A DNA stretch of 64,000 bases from Rhipidocladum racemiflorum (lineage: Eukaryota > Streptophyta > Magnoliopsida > Poales > Poaceae). A program made the translations under genes and the position numbers. Below, piece after piece: positions 1 through 11,028 of the stretch (position 1 is the stretch's first letter; each line of letters starts with the position of its first letter). Below the pieces are notes generated by a model. The model did no database searches and was not told the origin of the DNA. It worked only from the letters and a program-made list of their open reading frames with translations. The stretch spans positions 40,275,944-40,339,943 of the forward strand of contig CM070572.1 in assembly GCA_036346355.1 (NCBI GenBank), written 5' to 3'.

Positions 1-463
1 TTCTTTTTTTTTTTTGATGTGCGGTGGTTTTCTTTCCTTTTTTGTGGCCAAACAAAAATGAGAGTAGCACAATATATATGACTAGGTGCAATACAAGTGC
101 AATCCAAATTATGCAATAGAATGTAACATGAGCAGCCCTAGAGCAATATCAAATAGCTAGTCTCGATTAGGTTCAAAGTGTTCACAAAGGATGAATTGGT
201 TCCCAAAGGTAGGTGTATTGATCGGTAATGGATGGTTTTTTTTATGTGGGGACTATGATCAGCAACTAGACAATGCTAAAACGAACACAAATTCAATTTA
301 GCAAACCAAAATTAATAGATAGAAAAGGCGCAAACTTGGTTTGGATAGGAGGAACAAATCTTTTTGTGGCCAATTTTCTAGACTATAGGGATTAAATCAA
401 TCTACTAAACTAGGGTAAAGAAATTTCTCACCGAGCAACCTGGTTTGCTCTGATACCACTTGA
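1..463 (-). mobile_element. 5' leader of a minus-strand copia-type retrotransposon, cut by the window edge
   Basis: Read on the minus strand, this stretch follows an LTR and a primer-binding site, so it should be the untranslated leader of an LTR retrotransposon. I see no gag-like reading frame in it. The coding part, if present, lies beyond the left edge. The assignment rests only on the PBS and LTR next to it. Confidence 0.4.
447..458 (-). other. Primer-binding site (initiator Met-tRNA type)
   Basis: The minus strand reads TGGTATCAGAGC, the usual initiator methionine tRNA complement of plant copia elements. It lies a few bases inside the LTR edge, as expected for minus-strand DNA priming. 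This fixes the element's direction. Confidence 0.7.
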
Positions 464-1325
464 TGTAACATTGGGTGTCCCGATTTTTCGATGAGAATGA
501 TAACCTTCGATTTGGGTCGAGACGACTTTGACGATCCAACTATAACGTACAACGACGATATGCCTTAGCAATCGCTAAACCAACTCCAGAGGGTTATTGA
601 CCTTGCTGTGGGCACGATCAACCTGATCACGAAGATCAATTCCTGCAAGCAATCGAAGAACAAGCAATAATAAGACAAAAGCAATCTAAAATTACAAATA
701 TAGATGAAGTATAGAAACAGTTGGGGTTCCGATACAAGGAGCTTGTTAGGCGGCCGTTGAGCACGTCTAAAAGACTCAAAATAGTAGCAAAAGGCTAAAC
801 TATCAAATAACCAAAACCCAAGTTATTTTGGGGGACTCCCTAGCTATATATAGGAGAAATAGGAGGCCAAAACCGTGCTAGGGGTGTCCAAAACACATTC
901 ATGGCCGAGTAGGACTCCTATTCCTAGTTTGACTCGGATTTGGAAAAATGACCGAAATTTTTTTACAGATTCCCGTTGACTCGTAAGGAATTTGGATATG
1001 AGGCTATATCCATTAGAAAGAGGACAATGAAACCTTTCAAACCAGTACTCATAGACCCCAAACACCCTTGTGGATCAAAAGTTATGGTCGTTTTAAGTTG
1101 GTGCTATCCCGGAGGCCGAATCCGAGTTGAACTTGTGGACCGGAAGGATTGGCTTCATGTTTGACGTTTGGGAGTCCTTCTCCTTGGTTCCTAAGGATAA
1201 TAAAATCATCACAAGGATTAAATAGCATTCTATTCATTAAATTATTTGTATGCAACCCGAGGAACGCATTCACCTGGCAATTGAATTGATGTGCGCGAGC
1301 TCGAGTAATTGGCCCTTGTATTACA
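464..1325 (-). mobile_element. 5' LTR of a minus-strand copia element
   Basis: The segment starts TGTAACA and ends TGTATTACA on the plus strand, giving short inverted LTR ends (TGTAA/TTACA). The PBS lies directly beyond its low-coordinate end. A TATATATA box at 845-852 would start minus-strand transcription near 815 and leave a U5 of about 350 bp. The length of 862 bp fits a copia LTR. The partner LTR is outside the window, so the target-site duplication cannot be checked. The small ORFs inside are not believable genes. Confidence 0.6.
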
Positions 1326-1385
1326 TTGTTGGTTTCAATTGGGTTTGTAGGCATGGCTATATCCATAGTAGTGATGTCCTCATCA

Positions 1386-1544
1386 CTCTCTCTCTCTCTC
1401 TCTCTATCCCCCGTTGCTCCCTCTTGCAGCTCTCTCGTTCTCTCTCGCCTGTGTCTCTCAATCTCTCTCGCTTGTCTCTCTATCACTCGTTCTGACATGT
1501 TGCTCCCTATCCCTCACCTATCTCTCTCAACTCTCTCTCGCACG

Positions 1545-1575
<31 letters not shown>

Positions 1576-1610
1576 TCAATCTCTCGCTCTCTCAACCATG
1601 AGTGCTAAGA
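1386..1610. repeat. CT-rich microsatellite region
   Basis: Two (CT)n runs, near 1386-1406 and 1546-1570, are joined by impure CT repeats. Ser/Leu-rich ORFs here only reflect the repeat. Confidence 0.9.
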
Positions 1611-3309
1611 ATGTTGCAATATTGAATTCGAATTAGAAAGCAATTCCATCGAGATGAGATTGTCCTTGTGGGGCACGTAGGCCACCCTATTTATGGCCAA
1701 GGGATGGCAGTTAATACTGCTACAAGCGCATCTTATCTTCACACATATGTTTTCCTTTAGTCTTTATTTTTTGGTTAAATGTCTTGTTCTTTGGTCAACT
1801 CTTGTAAGTTACCAGATGCACCAATAACCGCTCTCACATTAATCATGTGAAAACTGTCATGTCTTCTAACCAGGTAACAATATGACTAGTCATTATTATC
1901 TATATTTGCTTCTTGCAAAAAAATATTTATTTTTCTGTGTTCTCTAGCAAAACTTATTTTTTTTGAAATTATTATTCTATATTATTGGCACTGCCAAATA
2001 CTCTTGTTAATTAATAATAAATAGATTATAAAATAATACTCATGAATTTTAGCGAGTAACAAATTTGTGCATTAAAGTATTGCAAATGCCTTCAAATATA
2101 TTTCACTTCCCACTCTGCTCTCTAAGAAGATTATAATTTCCCTCCTAGCGTTTAAAAAGTGAGTTTTGGTTTTTCGGTCTTGTATAGCATCCCAACCATT
2201 TGATTAAAATAGGATGTTCCTAATCCATTTGATCCAAAGTGAAACAACTATATACCCAACTCCCCTTTTCAAATCGTAGCCTCTAATGAATATACAGTCT
2301 CTCTCTCCCCCATATACCCTGCCATGCCTCATATCTGAACTCCCCAGCTTAGCACATGACACCTCCCCCCTCGCTCCCCTGCCGCCTCCCTCAGTCGTTC
2401 TCTCTTTGCCGCCCCCTCTCTCCCTGCCACCTCCCTTCGTCGCCCTTCACTCTAGCCACCTCACCCTCCACCCCCTCCGCCTCGTCCTCCGTCGCCTTAT
2501 GCACCCCGATCACCTCCCCTACCCCCACCGACCGGGCCACCTTGACTCCTCGGCGCCTTCCCTCCTCCCCCACCTCCTCGACTCCCCGACACGGACCCCC
2601 CCTCTGCCTCACCCTCTGCGCCTTCCTCCACCGATGCAGCCCCCTCCCCTTCCCCCTGTCTCCCTTGCTCCCTTCGCCCCCTCGGCTACCTCCCTCTCCC
2701 TCTCCGGTCTCCCTCACCCCTGCCGTCCCTCTCGCCCCCCGTCGCCCCCTCGGCCTCTGGCCTTCCACACCCCACCCCCTCCGACTACCCCACCTCCGGC
2801 TACCTACCCGAGGGCGCGTAGCGAGCAGGCAAGCGTGCCGCGGCCTCGCCGGTGACCTCGGGTGAGCTAGCCTCTCAGGCGAGTGGCTACGCGGCATCGC
2901 GGGCGAGCCGACCTTGCACACAACGAGTGGCCTCTTGGGAGTGCATTGGGCACGGGTGTGTGCAGGCGTTGGCACAGGCGTGGGCGCAGGTAACCCTCGC
3001 CGCCTCCTCTCCCCTACCTCCCTGCCGCGAGCTGTCGTGCCCTGTCATGGGCTCGTGGTAGGTTCGTTGTTCCTCTATGTAGAACGTGCTCTGTGCCCAC
3101 CGGGTGCCATGCCAGCACGAGCTCGTCCCAAAAAAGCCTGGCCTGATACCCAACTCTAGGTGGTGCGGCGTCGCTTACCCGTTGTGATGGCAACCTGCCT
3201 CCCTTCCACAATTTGGCATACAAATCTTGTATTTCTTTCGCTAGTATGGTCTATTTCTCTTTACATGGAAGAAGATTCCATCGTTATTTAGACCGTTTGG
3301 ATTTACTGT
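1611..3309. other. No supported gene; C-rich tract at about 2300-3060
   Basis: The first 670 bases are ordinary AT-rich DNA. From about 2300 to 3060 the plus strand becomes very C-rich (CCTCCCC, CGCCCCC runs). Long proline/serine-rich or arginine-rich frames open on both strands, which is typical of composition and not of selection. I see no TATA box, splice sites or recognisable domain. It could be a decayed 5' gene piece captured by a transposon, but nothing proves that. Confidence 0.5.
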
Positions 3310-3311
3310 TA

Positions 3312-3555
3312 CTCCCTCTATCACAAGTGGTTATCGTTTTGGACATAGATGGAGTTAAACTATCAAAACTTTAACTGTCAATATATTTTTAGATATTTTA
3401 CATTGGATACATGAAAATTATATGTGTAGATTTATTTCAAAAAATATTTTCATAATATTATAGTTTTATTTGATTTTATAAATATATTATAATAAAAATT
3501 AGTGATTAAAGCTGAATTTTAGAAACAAATGTACGATGAATTGAAGGATGGGAGG
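3312..3555. mobile_element. Degenerate Stowaway-type MITE
   Basis: It begins TA-CTCCCTCTATCACAAG, the Stowaway signature. The AT-rich core (about 3390-3510) is clearly related, in the opposite orientation, to the core of the better preserved element at 8096-8352. The right end (GGGAG near 3554) is poorly conserved and the second TA is not clear. Confidence 0.5.
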
Positions 3556-3918
3556 CTGGCAGAGCTTGAACGGTGGCAGAGTCTTCAGATCGGAACTGAA
3601 CGGCGAGAGTTTCTTTTCCCTTCCTGTTTTTTTTTGTAGCAACCGACTGAGCCGTCCAAAGACCGAGAGTCTCTCGTTAGCTCGTAGTAGGATGTGGTGG
3701 TCCTGGTGGAGGTGCTGCTAACACCTCCGCTGCACCTCTACATGGACTGAACCGAGGCTCTAATAATAAACTCACGCAAAGCCGGTGTCAACTATCAAAT
3801 CGGCGACAAGACAACGAAGCATGCACGTACAGGGCTACAGGCCAACGCCCGTGTCCCAGCCCGCTCGCGCCGACGGCTTGCAGCTAGCAGCGGTCAATTA
3901 TTTAAAGAGGAAGACTAG

Positions 3919-4136
3919 GGAACGGTATACCGTTCCAACGGTATACCGTTCCAACGGTATAACTGCGAAATTTATGAAATTTATCAGTTTCAATGCTGGT
4001 TTCATGAGTTTCAGTGTTTAGTTTCATCATTTTCATTTTTTATCAGTTTTTAGTGCCAAGTTTCATGAGTTTCAGTGTAAAAATTCATAAGTTTCATGAG
4101 TTTAAGAGGTATACCGTAGGAACGGTATACCATTTC
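3919..4136. repeat. Palindromic GGTATACC repeat block
   Basis: GGAACGGTATACCGTTCC-like palindromes are repeated at 3919-3961 and again at 4106-4136. Between them lie repeats of GTTTCATGAGTTTCAGTGT. The arrangement looks like a small foldback or MITE-type element, but I cannot place it in a family. Confidence 0.5.
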
Positions 4137-5205
4137 TTAGTTTTTCTGTTATTTAAATCCACACTAGTGGTACTCGGGTTTCGAATTTTGGTTTTGGATT
4201 GTTCGCATCTCAGGGTGACGGACATTCTATATCTCGATGAGATCTAGGAATTTTTTTTATAAAATTCAGATGCAATTCAAGAAACAAATTTCAAATATGT
4301 TTTTTTTTAACTAGAATTTCCTATATCTAGAATGAAAACACCGAAATCACGGCGTAAAAAAACTTAAAATCTAATCAAAATACCGTATATTCACATCACA
4401 GACGGTTTTAGTTAAAAATCGTACGTGATGCTGTGATGTGCATTTTTTAGATTTTTTTACTTCGCCAAGATCTGAAATCCATCCCCTATTGAAATCCCAA
4501 ATCTCAACCAAGGTTTATAAAAATTTCTGCGAGATTTTGAACCACGGTGGTACCGCTGAGAATCGGTATTGAATCTCCATCGATCGCCTTTAAGTTGTTC
4601 GCCGCTAGTAGCAGTGATCGAATAATTAAGCACCGGCAGATCGATCGTTCCATCTGTAAGCAATCATGCGTCATATGCGATCGATACTGGGACGGAAACA
4701 CGGGTGCCGGTTAATTTGTATGCCACCTAGAAATTGTATCTGAGCAAAGCGTAGCACCTCTTGTTTTTTTCTTCCATGTGTGAGACTGACTGACGGGTCG
4801 TTTGACTTTGCTCGGACGCGGATGCTCGATTTTCTATTTGAACTGAAGTATTGAATGGAAAAAAAATAAAAATAGGTACACATAAGCGTACACGTTCAGT
4901 GAGACAATGCATTTTTGCACTTTGAAAACCCTGGAACCTCCAAAAAAAAAATGTAGCGTGTGTAGCGAACGCCATACATATATCATATATGTATGCATGT
5001 GAAGCGTGCGAGTGTGTGTCCTTGTACCCTTAAAAAACAGCCGAATGGTATGTTAGCTGACATGACAACAACCAAACTAGTTAGCAGTGGCGTGCACAGT
5101 AAAAAAATAGTGTGTGTTCGGTGTTACTGCGCTTTCTTGTGTTTATGACGGGTGATCAATACAGCGCCTTGAAGATTACTTAAAAAATAGCCTATAAGAC
5201 TAATT
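4137..5205. other. No gene seen
   Basis: AT-rich intergenic DNA. A short inverted repeat built on CATCACAGACGG lies near 4392-4440. Small ORFs on both strands show no codon bias or domain. Confidence 0.5.
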
Positions 5206-5463
5206 AGACTATCTCCAGCAATTTCCTTTCATTCCATTCCCTCCCCTATTCCCTTCCCTATATCCATTCTCTTTATTTCCTACTATCTCCAACAGCATCC
5301 TCTCGAAGGGATTTCTCTCTGGGATAGGAGAGAGAATCTGTTTATAAAGGGTTTCTCTCTCCAAATCCCTTCTGAAGGGAAGGCTGAAAGAAATCCGCCG
5401 GAACACTTGAGATCTGTTCGTGAAGGGATTTAGAGGCTGAAGAGAATCCGCTGGAGATAGTCT
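5206..5463. mobile_element. MITE with AGACTATCTCCAGC terminal repeats
   Basis: Perfect inverted ends, AGACTATCTCCAGC at the left and GCTGGAGATAGTCT at the right, enclose 258 bp. AGGGATTT motifs occur in both orientations inside. The target duplication is not clear, so the superfamily is undecided. Confidence 0.65.
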
Positions 5464-5983
5464 TAAAGAGGGTACAAGAGACACAACGATCGGAGCTGAT
5501 ACTCCGGTCCTGCGCTCCCCGTCTTTGCATTGCCACTGCCAGCCAGAAAGCATGCATTTCGTTCTTGAGGATTGGATCGCTGAATGGTACGACGACGCGA
5601 AAGGTTTTACTTGAGATTAATTCTCAAGTTCTTAACGGGTAGGAGCAAGCACAGCCGGCCATGTAATGTCAAGATTGATTTCCAGCGTATATAGGATCGA
5701 TTGAAGGACAAATCGGGTGTGAAATGTGAATACGATAACGCGGAAGATTCACAATCCGGTCCGTATGCAGTCGACATCGACGAGGATACGAGCATAAGAT
5801 GGAAATAATGCAGGCCAGTGCCCACCGATCGCCATCACTCTCCACCTCCCACACGCGCATCAACTTCTCTCGCTAGCTTGTTGCCTCCCAAAACATACCC
5901 GTCCTATCACCACCTTTGCTTACCTGGAAAACAAGTACGGCCTCTACTTGGCCACTCAAACCAACTAGTAATTTCTTCGTGTT

Positions 5984-6252
5984 AGGAGCGATTACAATAA
6001 CAAAACCCACTATAAACTAATAATAAGATAAAAACCGGTTTCTACAATAACTGAAAGATTTTTTTTAGATGTAGTGCAATAACGACTTATTCTCTCTTGT
6101 ATATAAATAGTCTACCTTGCTCCTGTGCAAAGCTGGCTACTAAATAAGAGTCAGCTTTATTCTCTCTACTCTTTTTTCACTCTCTCACATACACCATAAT
6201 TGATGTGTACATGTGAAAAGTCAGCTGAGACAGCTTTATTGTACATGCCCTA
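5984..6252. mobile_element. MITE family A, copy 1
   Basis: The ends are AGGAGCGATTACAATAA and the inverse of AGGGCATGTACAATAA. Related copies lie at 8898-9115 and 10836-11028. They share the stretches AAAGTCCACTA, TGCAATAA and AAAGCTGGCTACTAAAT. No coding capacity. Confidence 0.55.
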
Positions 6253-6347
6253 ATTAAAGAAACCAAACAGTGTAATCACACAATCATGCTGCACATGGGA
6301 TTATGAGAAGGAACTGCTAGAACAGGACACCAAAAAAAATTTAGGGT

Positions 6348-6542
6348 AATTTTCTCTTGTATTACTTCTTTCTTTCTTTATTGCTTGCTTGCTTACAAAA
6401 CTCAGGGCTATCACTGAATTTATACCCAAACTACAACACTACGAAACAAAATAGGATTCTACTTCCTTATCCTGATTGGACTCCTTATCCTAATCGGACT
6501 CTAACCAAAACTCCTAAACTGGCTACAAAATTATCTCTAACA
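6348..6542 (-). repeat. Short LTR-like direct repeat, copy 1
   Basis: About 195 bp is repeated in the same direction at 7157-7350. Read on the minus strand this copy starts TGTTAGAGATAATTTTG and contains a TATAAATTCAG box, so the pair could be LTRs of a small TRIM-type element with about 610 bp between them. I could not find a convincing PBS or target duplication. The spacer holds no supportable gene. Confidence 0.45.
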
Positions 6543-7156
6543 TTTACTCCTTAATCTTGTAACATAACTCTAACTTTTTGAGGCAGTCGGTCTCAACTAT
6601 GATTTGCTTAACTTTTATTCGATACAGGATGGAGAACGTATCTCCTCAACACCCCTGTACTCAACTCATTTAGCTCAAGACGGCGAACACATTTCATCAA
6701 TGTATTGGTCTTATCTTCGATGGACATGAGTTTGAACTGCAAACACACCTTTTCAACATCCCGAACTCAATTTTTACGGACTCGACTTTGAACGGCAAAC
6801 ACACATCTTCAATGTTTTGAACTCCTCTTGGAACACGCAGCGGCTTCCTTTTGATCTTCTTCACGGCCAACCGCACGGGAGTGCTGCATTGCAGAAGTAA
6901 ATCTCTCACGCACGCATGTATGTAACATACCGTCCTGCAGCCAACTACACATGTTGTTGCATGTAGATCATATATCCAACAAGATACTTTAATGGCATGC
7001 AATACATGCATGCATATGCATGACTATGCAATCAACTAATGAGCTAGCCGCCTCCTGCTGATCATCCAGCTACCATCGCCAATCGATCTCGAGCGTCGAG
7101 GTCGCCACTTCGTTTCGACGAGTCGGCGGTGCCAAACTGCCATTGGACGGGAGGGC

Positions 7157-7350
7157 AATTTTATCTTGTATTACTTCTTTTTTTTTTATCGCTTGCTAAT
7201 TGCTTACAAAATTCAAGACTACATCTGAATTTATACCTAAACTACAACCTTAAGAAACAGAATAAGATTGTACTTTCTTGTTCTAATTAGATTCTTTATA
7301 CTAATCGGACTCTAACCAAAGCTTCTAAACTAATTACTAAATTATCTCTA
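7157..7350 (-). repeat. Short LTR-like direct repeat, copy 2, next to a gene promoter
   Basis: Diverged direct copy of 6348-6542, sharing stretches such as ATCGGACTCTAACCAAA and AATTATCTCTA. Its right edge is only about 55 bp upstream of the TATA box of the gene at 7526, so it forms part of that gene's proximal promoter. Confidence 0.5.
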
Positions 7351-7405
7351 GTAGAGGAACCAACTGACCAAGTGCCTAATTAATTGAACCTTGCCAGGCT
7401 CCTCC

Positions 7406-7412
7406 TATATAA
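7406..7412 (+). promoter_or_regulatory. TATA box of the 7526 gene
   Basis: TATATAA within CCTATATAAGCACCCCC lies about 114 bp before the ATG. That leaves room for a start site near 7437 and a 5' leader of roughly 90 bp, typical of a compact grass gene. Confidence 0.7.
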
Positions 7413-7525
7413 GCACCCCCAGCCCCCTGCACCTTTGGCCACCAAGCCAGTCAGTTCCATCTTCCATTCACCGCCTGCTGTTCCATACACTGCTCCGTTT
7501 TAGCTAGACTAGCTAAGCCACGTAG

Positions 7526-8017
7526 ATGGAGCAGGCGACGAGTCAGGGCGGGGTCGATGTGCAGGAGTGTTGCCATGAAGGCCCTGATCAGGCTGCGGGC
7601 CTGTCGGAGGCCGACGGGGTGCTCCTCATGGAGTTGCTGGAGGACTCGCCACCCGCCGATCACCTGCTGGACCACGATGTTGACCGGCTGAGCCACGTCA
7701 TCCGGTCGCTTGAGGCCGAGATTGGCGGCGGCGTTGCGGCGGCGGCGGCGGCGGCGGCGGGGGACGGCGAGAGCACCGGGCCGCCGAGCGAGGACGGTGG
7801 AAGGCTCGAGGACGTGCTGCTGGACCTCGACGGTTACGACTGCGCGGCGTTCGGTTACTGGCCGGAGGTGCCGCCGGTGGGGCATGAGGTGGGGGGCTGG
7901 TATCTGTACACGGAGGGGGTTGAGGGTAGCGTTGTAGGTTACGAGGTAAGAGATCACCACTACTATTATGCAGATCAGGGCTCTGTTGAGCAAGTGTACA
8001 GCCCCTTGTGGGAATGA
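7526..8017 (+). CDS. Hypothetical acidic plant protein, single exon, 163 aa
   Basis: This is the only host-type gene I can support. The ATG at 7526 is the first in frame after a good TATA box. The coding part is strongly GC-rich, as in many intronless grass genes, while the flanks are AT-rich. The protein is acidic. A leucine-rich stretch (about residues 33-41, LLMELLEDS) is followed by an amphipathic segment around DRLSHVIRSLEAEI (about 53-66). Then come an alanine run encoded by GCG repeats, an LEDVLLDLDGYD segment (about 94-105), and a Tyr-rich C-terminus ending SPLWE. I see no signal peptide, membrane span, zinc finger or enzyme motif. A small nuclear regulatory protein is possible, but that is inference. 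I do not recognise the family. The GCG run and the nearby MITEs are the only oddities. Confidence 0.65.
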   Translation: MEQATSQGGVDVQECCHEGPDQAAGLSEADGVLLMELLEDSPPADHLLDHDVDRLSHVIRSLEAEIGGGVAAAAAAAAGDGESTGPPSEDGGRLEDVLLDLDGYDCAAFGYWPEVPPVGHEVGGWYLYTEGVEGSVVGYEVRDHHYYYADQGSVEQVYSPLWE

Positions 8018-8095
8018 CAATGAGAAAACGCGAGAGGTGTAGAAATATAGTTTGATGCATATGGAGGAGAAATGAGAATCCATGGGTCCGAGATA

Positions 8096-8352
8096 CTTTC
8101 TTCGGTTATAAATAGTTATCGCTTTAGTTATCGACACAGTCTCTAAAATACAATTTTGATCGCTAATTTTTATTATAATATATTTATAAAACCTAATAAA
8201 ATTATAATATTATGAAAATATTTTTCAAGACAAATCTACACATATGATTCTCATGTATTCAATTTAAATATTTAAAAAAAACTAGCAATCAAAGTTTTAA
8301 AAGTTTAACTGCACGTATATCCAAAACAATAACTATTTATGATCGAAGGAAG
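8096..8352. mobile_element. Stowaway-type MITE with TA duplication
   Basis: TIRs CTTTCTTCGGTTATAAATAG and the inverse of CTTCCTTCGATCATAAATAG enclose 257 bp of AT-rich DNA. TA flanks it on both sides (8094-8095 and 8353-8354). It starts about 80 bp after the stop codon of the 7526 gene and may lie in its 3' UTR or just beyond. Confidence 0.8.
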
Positions 8353-8379
8353 TAGTATTTTTCTTCAAGTAATTGCAGG

Positions 8380-8755
8380 TAAGGCTGTAAACGAGCTAAG
8401 CTCAAGGCTCGAAGCTCGAGCCTAGCTCGAGTTGGGATTCGAGCTTGGCTCAAGTAAGCTCAATAAGCCTGACAAACTTGAGTAAGTTTGGTAAGCTCGA
8501 GTAAGGTCTATAAACCTAGTAAGCTTGATAATAAGTTTACGTAAGCTCGGTAATAAACTCGAGTAAACTCGGATCAAAGAGGCTCGGTCCAAATTTGAGT
8601 AGGCTCGCGAGCTATTCGAGCTTGGCTCGGTAAAGCTTGTGAGTTCGAGATCAAGCTCGAATTTGGCTTGTTTAGAACTCGAATCGAGCTCGAACTGAGC
8701 CAAGATCGAGCCGAACTCGAGTAGCTCGCAGGCTCGAGCTTTTTTTGCAGCCCTA
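8380..8755. mobile_element. Non-autonomous hAT-type element with 8-bp duplication
   Basis: The ends TAAGGCTGTAAA and the inverse of TAGGGCTGCAAA match the TARGGCTG type of hAT terminus. The 8-bp duplication ATTGCAGG is perfect (8372-8379 and 8756-8763). The 376-bp body is packed with CTCGAG/GAGCTCG repeats in both orientations, which may be subterminal transposase-binding sites. Confidence 0.8.
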
Positions 8756-8897
8756 ATTGCAGGTAGTTCTATTACTTTCTTTTGCTAGTTTAAGTGCCAA
8801 TTTTTTTAACAGAGCACTCAGCAATATAATATTAACACGGACAAGGCAAAAGTGCCAGTCCGAAGATTACCAACGAATAACAATGGTCTACTGTACC

Positions 8898-9115
8898 GAG
8901 AGCAAATACAATAATAAAGTCCACTAATTACTTTATCTTTTATCCATATCATCTAGAGTAAGTAATAAATTCAGCTTGTACAATAGATATCTCTAAAAAA
9001 TTATCTCTAGATACTTTGCAATAATTATATCTTCTCTCCTGTGCATAAGTAACCTATCTTGTTTCTCTACTCTTTTACATAGGACAAAACAGATGTACAC
9101 ATACTTATAGTAAAC
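8898..9115. mobile_element. MITE family A, copy 2 (degenerate)
   Basis: Related to 5984-6252 and 10836-11028 through the AATAAAGTCCACTA start, TCTCTAGATACTTTGCAATAA and the CTCTCCTGTGCATAAGTAA stretch. The ends are poorly defined. Confidence 0.45.
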
Positions 9116-9341
9116 TGAGGTAGTAAGGTGGCCAAAATACAGAATAAACAGCACAAGGTGATTCGGGAAATGGAATGCCAAGAGACGATTTGGACGTATG
9201 CAAGTGTGCACACGCCAAAAAAAAAAAAAAAAGGCACCTATCTGGACTTCATAAAATGGAGCATCACATGGAGTGGCAAAAACGGTCAATGGTCTCTTCG
9301 TCACGCCTATAAGCTTCCCGTTCGAACGGGACGGGAACGGC

Positions 9342-10277
9342 AGAGGGATGAAAACGGTACGGAAACGGTCGGTAAATGACTGTTCCGTTTCCGTTTCCAC
9401 ATTTTTTACCGGTAACGGAAACGAAATCGGAAACCCCGGAAACGGATACGGACACGGATAGTGACGGAAACGAAATCGGAACGAAGGCGGAGCGGATCAC
9501 GGAAAGCAGCGAAAAATTCCACAAGAACATAGTAGAGAATTACAATATACATGACCACAAGAACAATATAGCTCATTCCACCTCTAAGGTGGACACAAGA
9601 ATAGTGTTATGTTCACTGATATCACTAGAAAATTTTTCTCAAGTTTGTCAGCTAATGGCACATTATTTGTCTTCCATATCAGATCATCATGTCCTTATCC
9701 ATATAATTATCATTGATATCCTATTGCTCCACCAACTACAAAGGTTTAGCACCCTAAAATTTGTATATTAATATTCGATGTTCATTTATGATTTTTTGAG
9801 ATTTATCTTGGATTTTCTTGAGTTTATAAATACTATTTTGCATTTTTTAGATTTATAAAATTAATTTATTTATAAAAAAATTATGCTGAAAATAATTTTT
9901 CTAGGTTCAAAATATTCCAAAGTATTTTTGAGAATTTTTGTGGAATTTTTGAAGTCTATTTAGTATTTTATATAAAACCATTTGTATTTATGAAATTATT
10001 TTAATTCGAAAATAAATATAAACTCTCTTCTCATTTTTGGGCCAAGCCCATTTCCCTTTCCGGCCCGTTTCCGTTTTTAGTTTCCGGTTTCACTTATACG
10101 GAATTTCCGTTCCGTTTCCATTTCCGCCGGAATTGGCTCTCCCGTTTCCGTTTCCGACAAAAAATTTCCGTTTCCGTTTCCGTACCGATATTTTTCGTTT
10201 CCGTTTCCGAAAAAGAGCTTCCGTTTCCGTTTTTCTTCGGAACGGTCGGGAACTTTCCGTTCCGTTTTCACCCCTAG
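9342..10277. mobile_element. hAT-type element with TTTCCG subterminal repeats
   Basis: The left end AGAGGGATGAAAACGG and right end (inverse of TAGGGGTGAAAACGG) are inverted and hAT-like. Next to both ends are dense GGAAACG / CGTTTCC repeats (9341-9480 and 10060-10265). The core is AT-rich and non-coding. I could not find a convincing 8-bp duplication. Confidence 0.6.
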
Positions 10278-10835
10278 GTCCGCTCTACATCGATGTGCAT
10301 CCTGAAAGATCACCTGCTCCAATCAATAGCTGCATGCTCAATAGGACACCCTCTACCTGGAAATCTTGGGAGTGTATAGAAGGGAGTGTATAGGCACCCG
10401 GAAAGGGAGTGTATAGGCATCATTCGGATGTTTTTGTCCCCAAAAACATCTAAACTTTGGACCGTACGATCAAAACACACATCTGTAGGATCAATCCACC
10501 TCGAATTCAGGGGGGACGTGCATTGATCTGAAAGCAAATCCAATGACCAGGAATTTGGATAATGATTGCAAAAGAAAACATCCGCATGAAACTTATCAAA
10601 ACCCGAAAATCTTCGTGGCCTGATCGAATCGATGTCTTCTCCTGCTTCGGAGGGGGGCAATGCCACAATGGCCTCTTGGTTGGGCTTTTAACGCCGGTCG
10701 TATGCATCCTGGGCCGGATAGCCTTAATAGCGACAACAATAAGACTAGCTGAGCTTGTTATTAGTAGTATATGCATGTCATTTTTATTTTGTATGAAACA
10801 GTGAAAACAGAACAGAAGAGAACCGGTTTTTATTT
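10278..10835. other. No supported gene
   Basis: Short overlapping ORFs occur on both strands, none with a recognisable domain. A GGGAGTGTATAGG motif is repeated at about 10369-10414. Function unknown. Confidence 0.4.
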
Positions 10836-11028
10836 AGGGCAAGTGTAATAGCAAAGTCCACTATAGGCTAATAGTGAGCTAAGATTCAGTTTGTGCAATA
10901 ATTGTCTCTAAAAGATGTTTCTAGATGTTATGCAATAACTGTATCTTCTCTCTTGTACATAAATAATCTAACTATGTTTCCGTGCAAAGCTGGCTACTAA
11001 ATCAGAGCTAACTCGCTTTTCTCTCTGA
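10836..11028. mobile_element. MITE family A, copy 3
   Basis: Starts AGGGCAAGTGTAATAGCAAAG and shares the AAAGCTGGCTACTAAAT stretch with copy 1. The right inverted end is missing or decayed. The following bases to about 11640 hold no gene I can support. Confidence 0.5.

Noticed and set aside
1326..1608. Leu/Ser-rich frames
   Set aside because: They are translations of (CT)n repeats.
2286..2975. Long Pro/Ser/Arg-rich reading frames on both strands
   Set aside because: They arise from a C-rich tract with open frames in several phases; no domain, start context or splice evidence.
8422..8703. 93-aa Ser/Leu-rich minus frame
   Set aside because: It is the translation of CTCGAG repeats in a hAT element.
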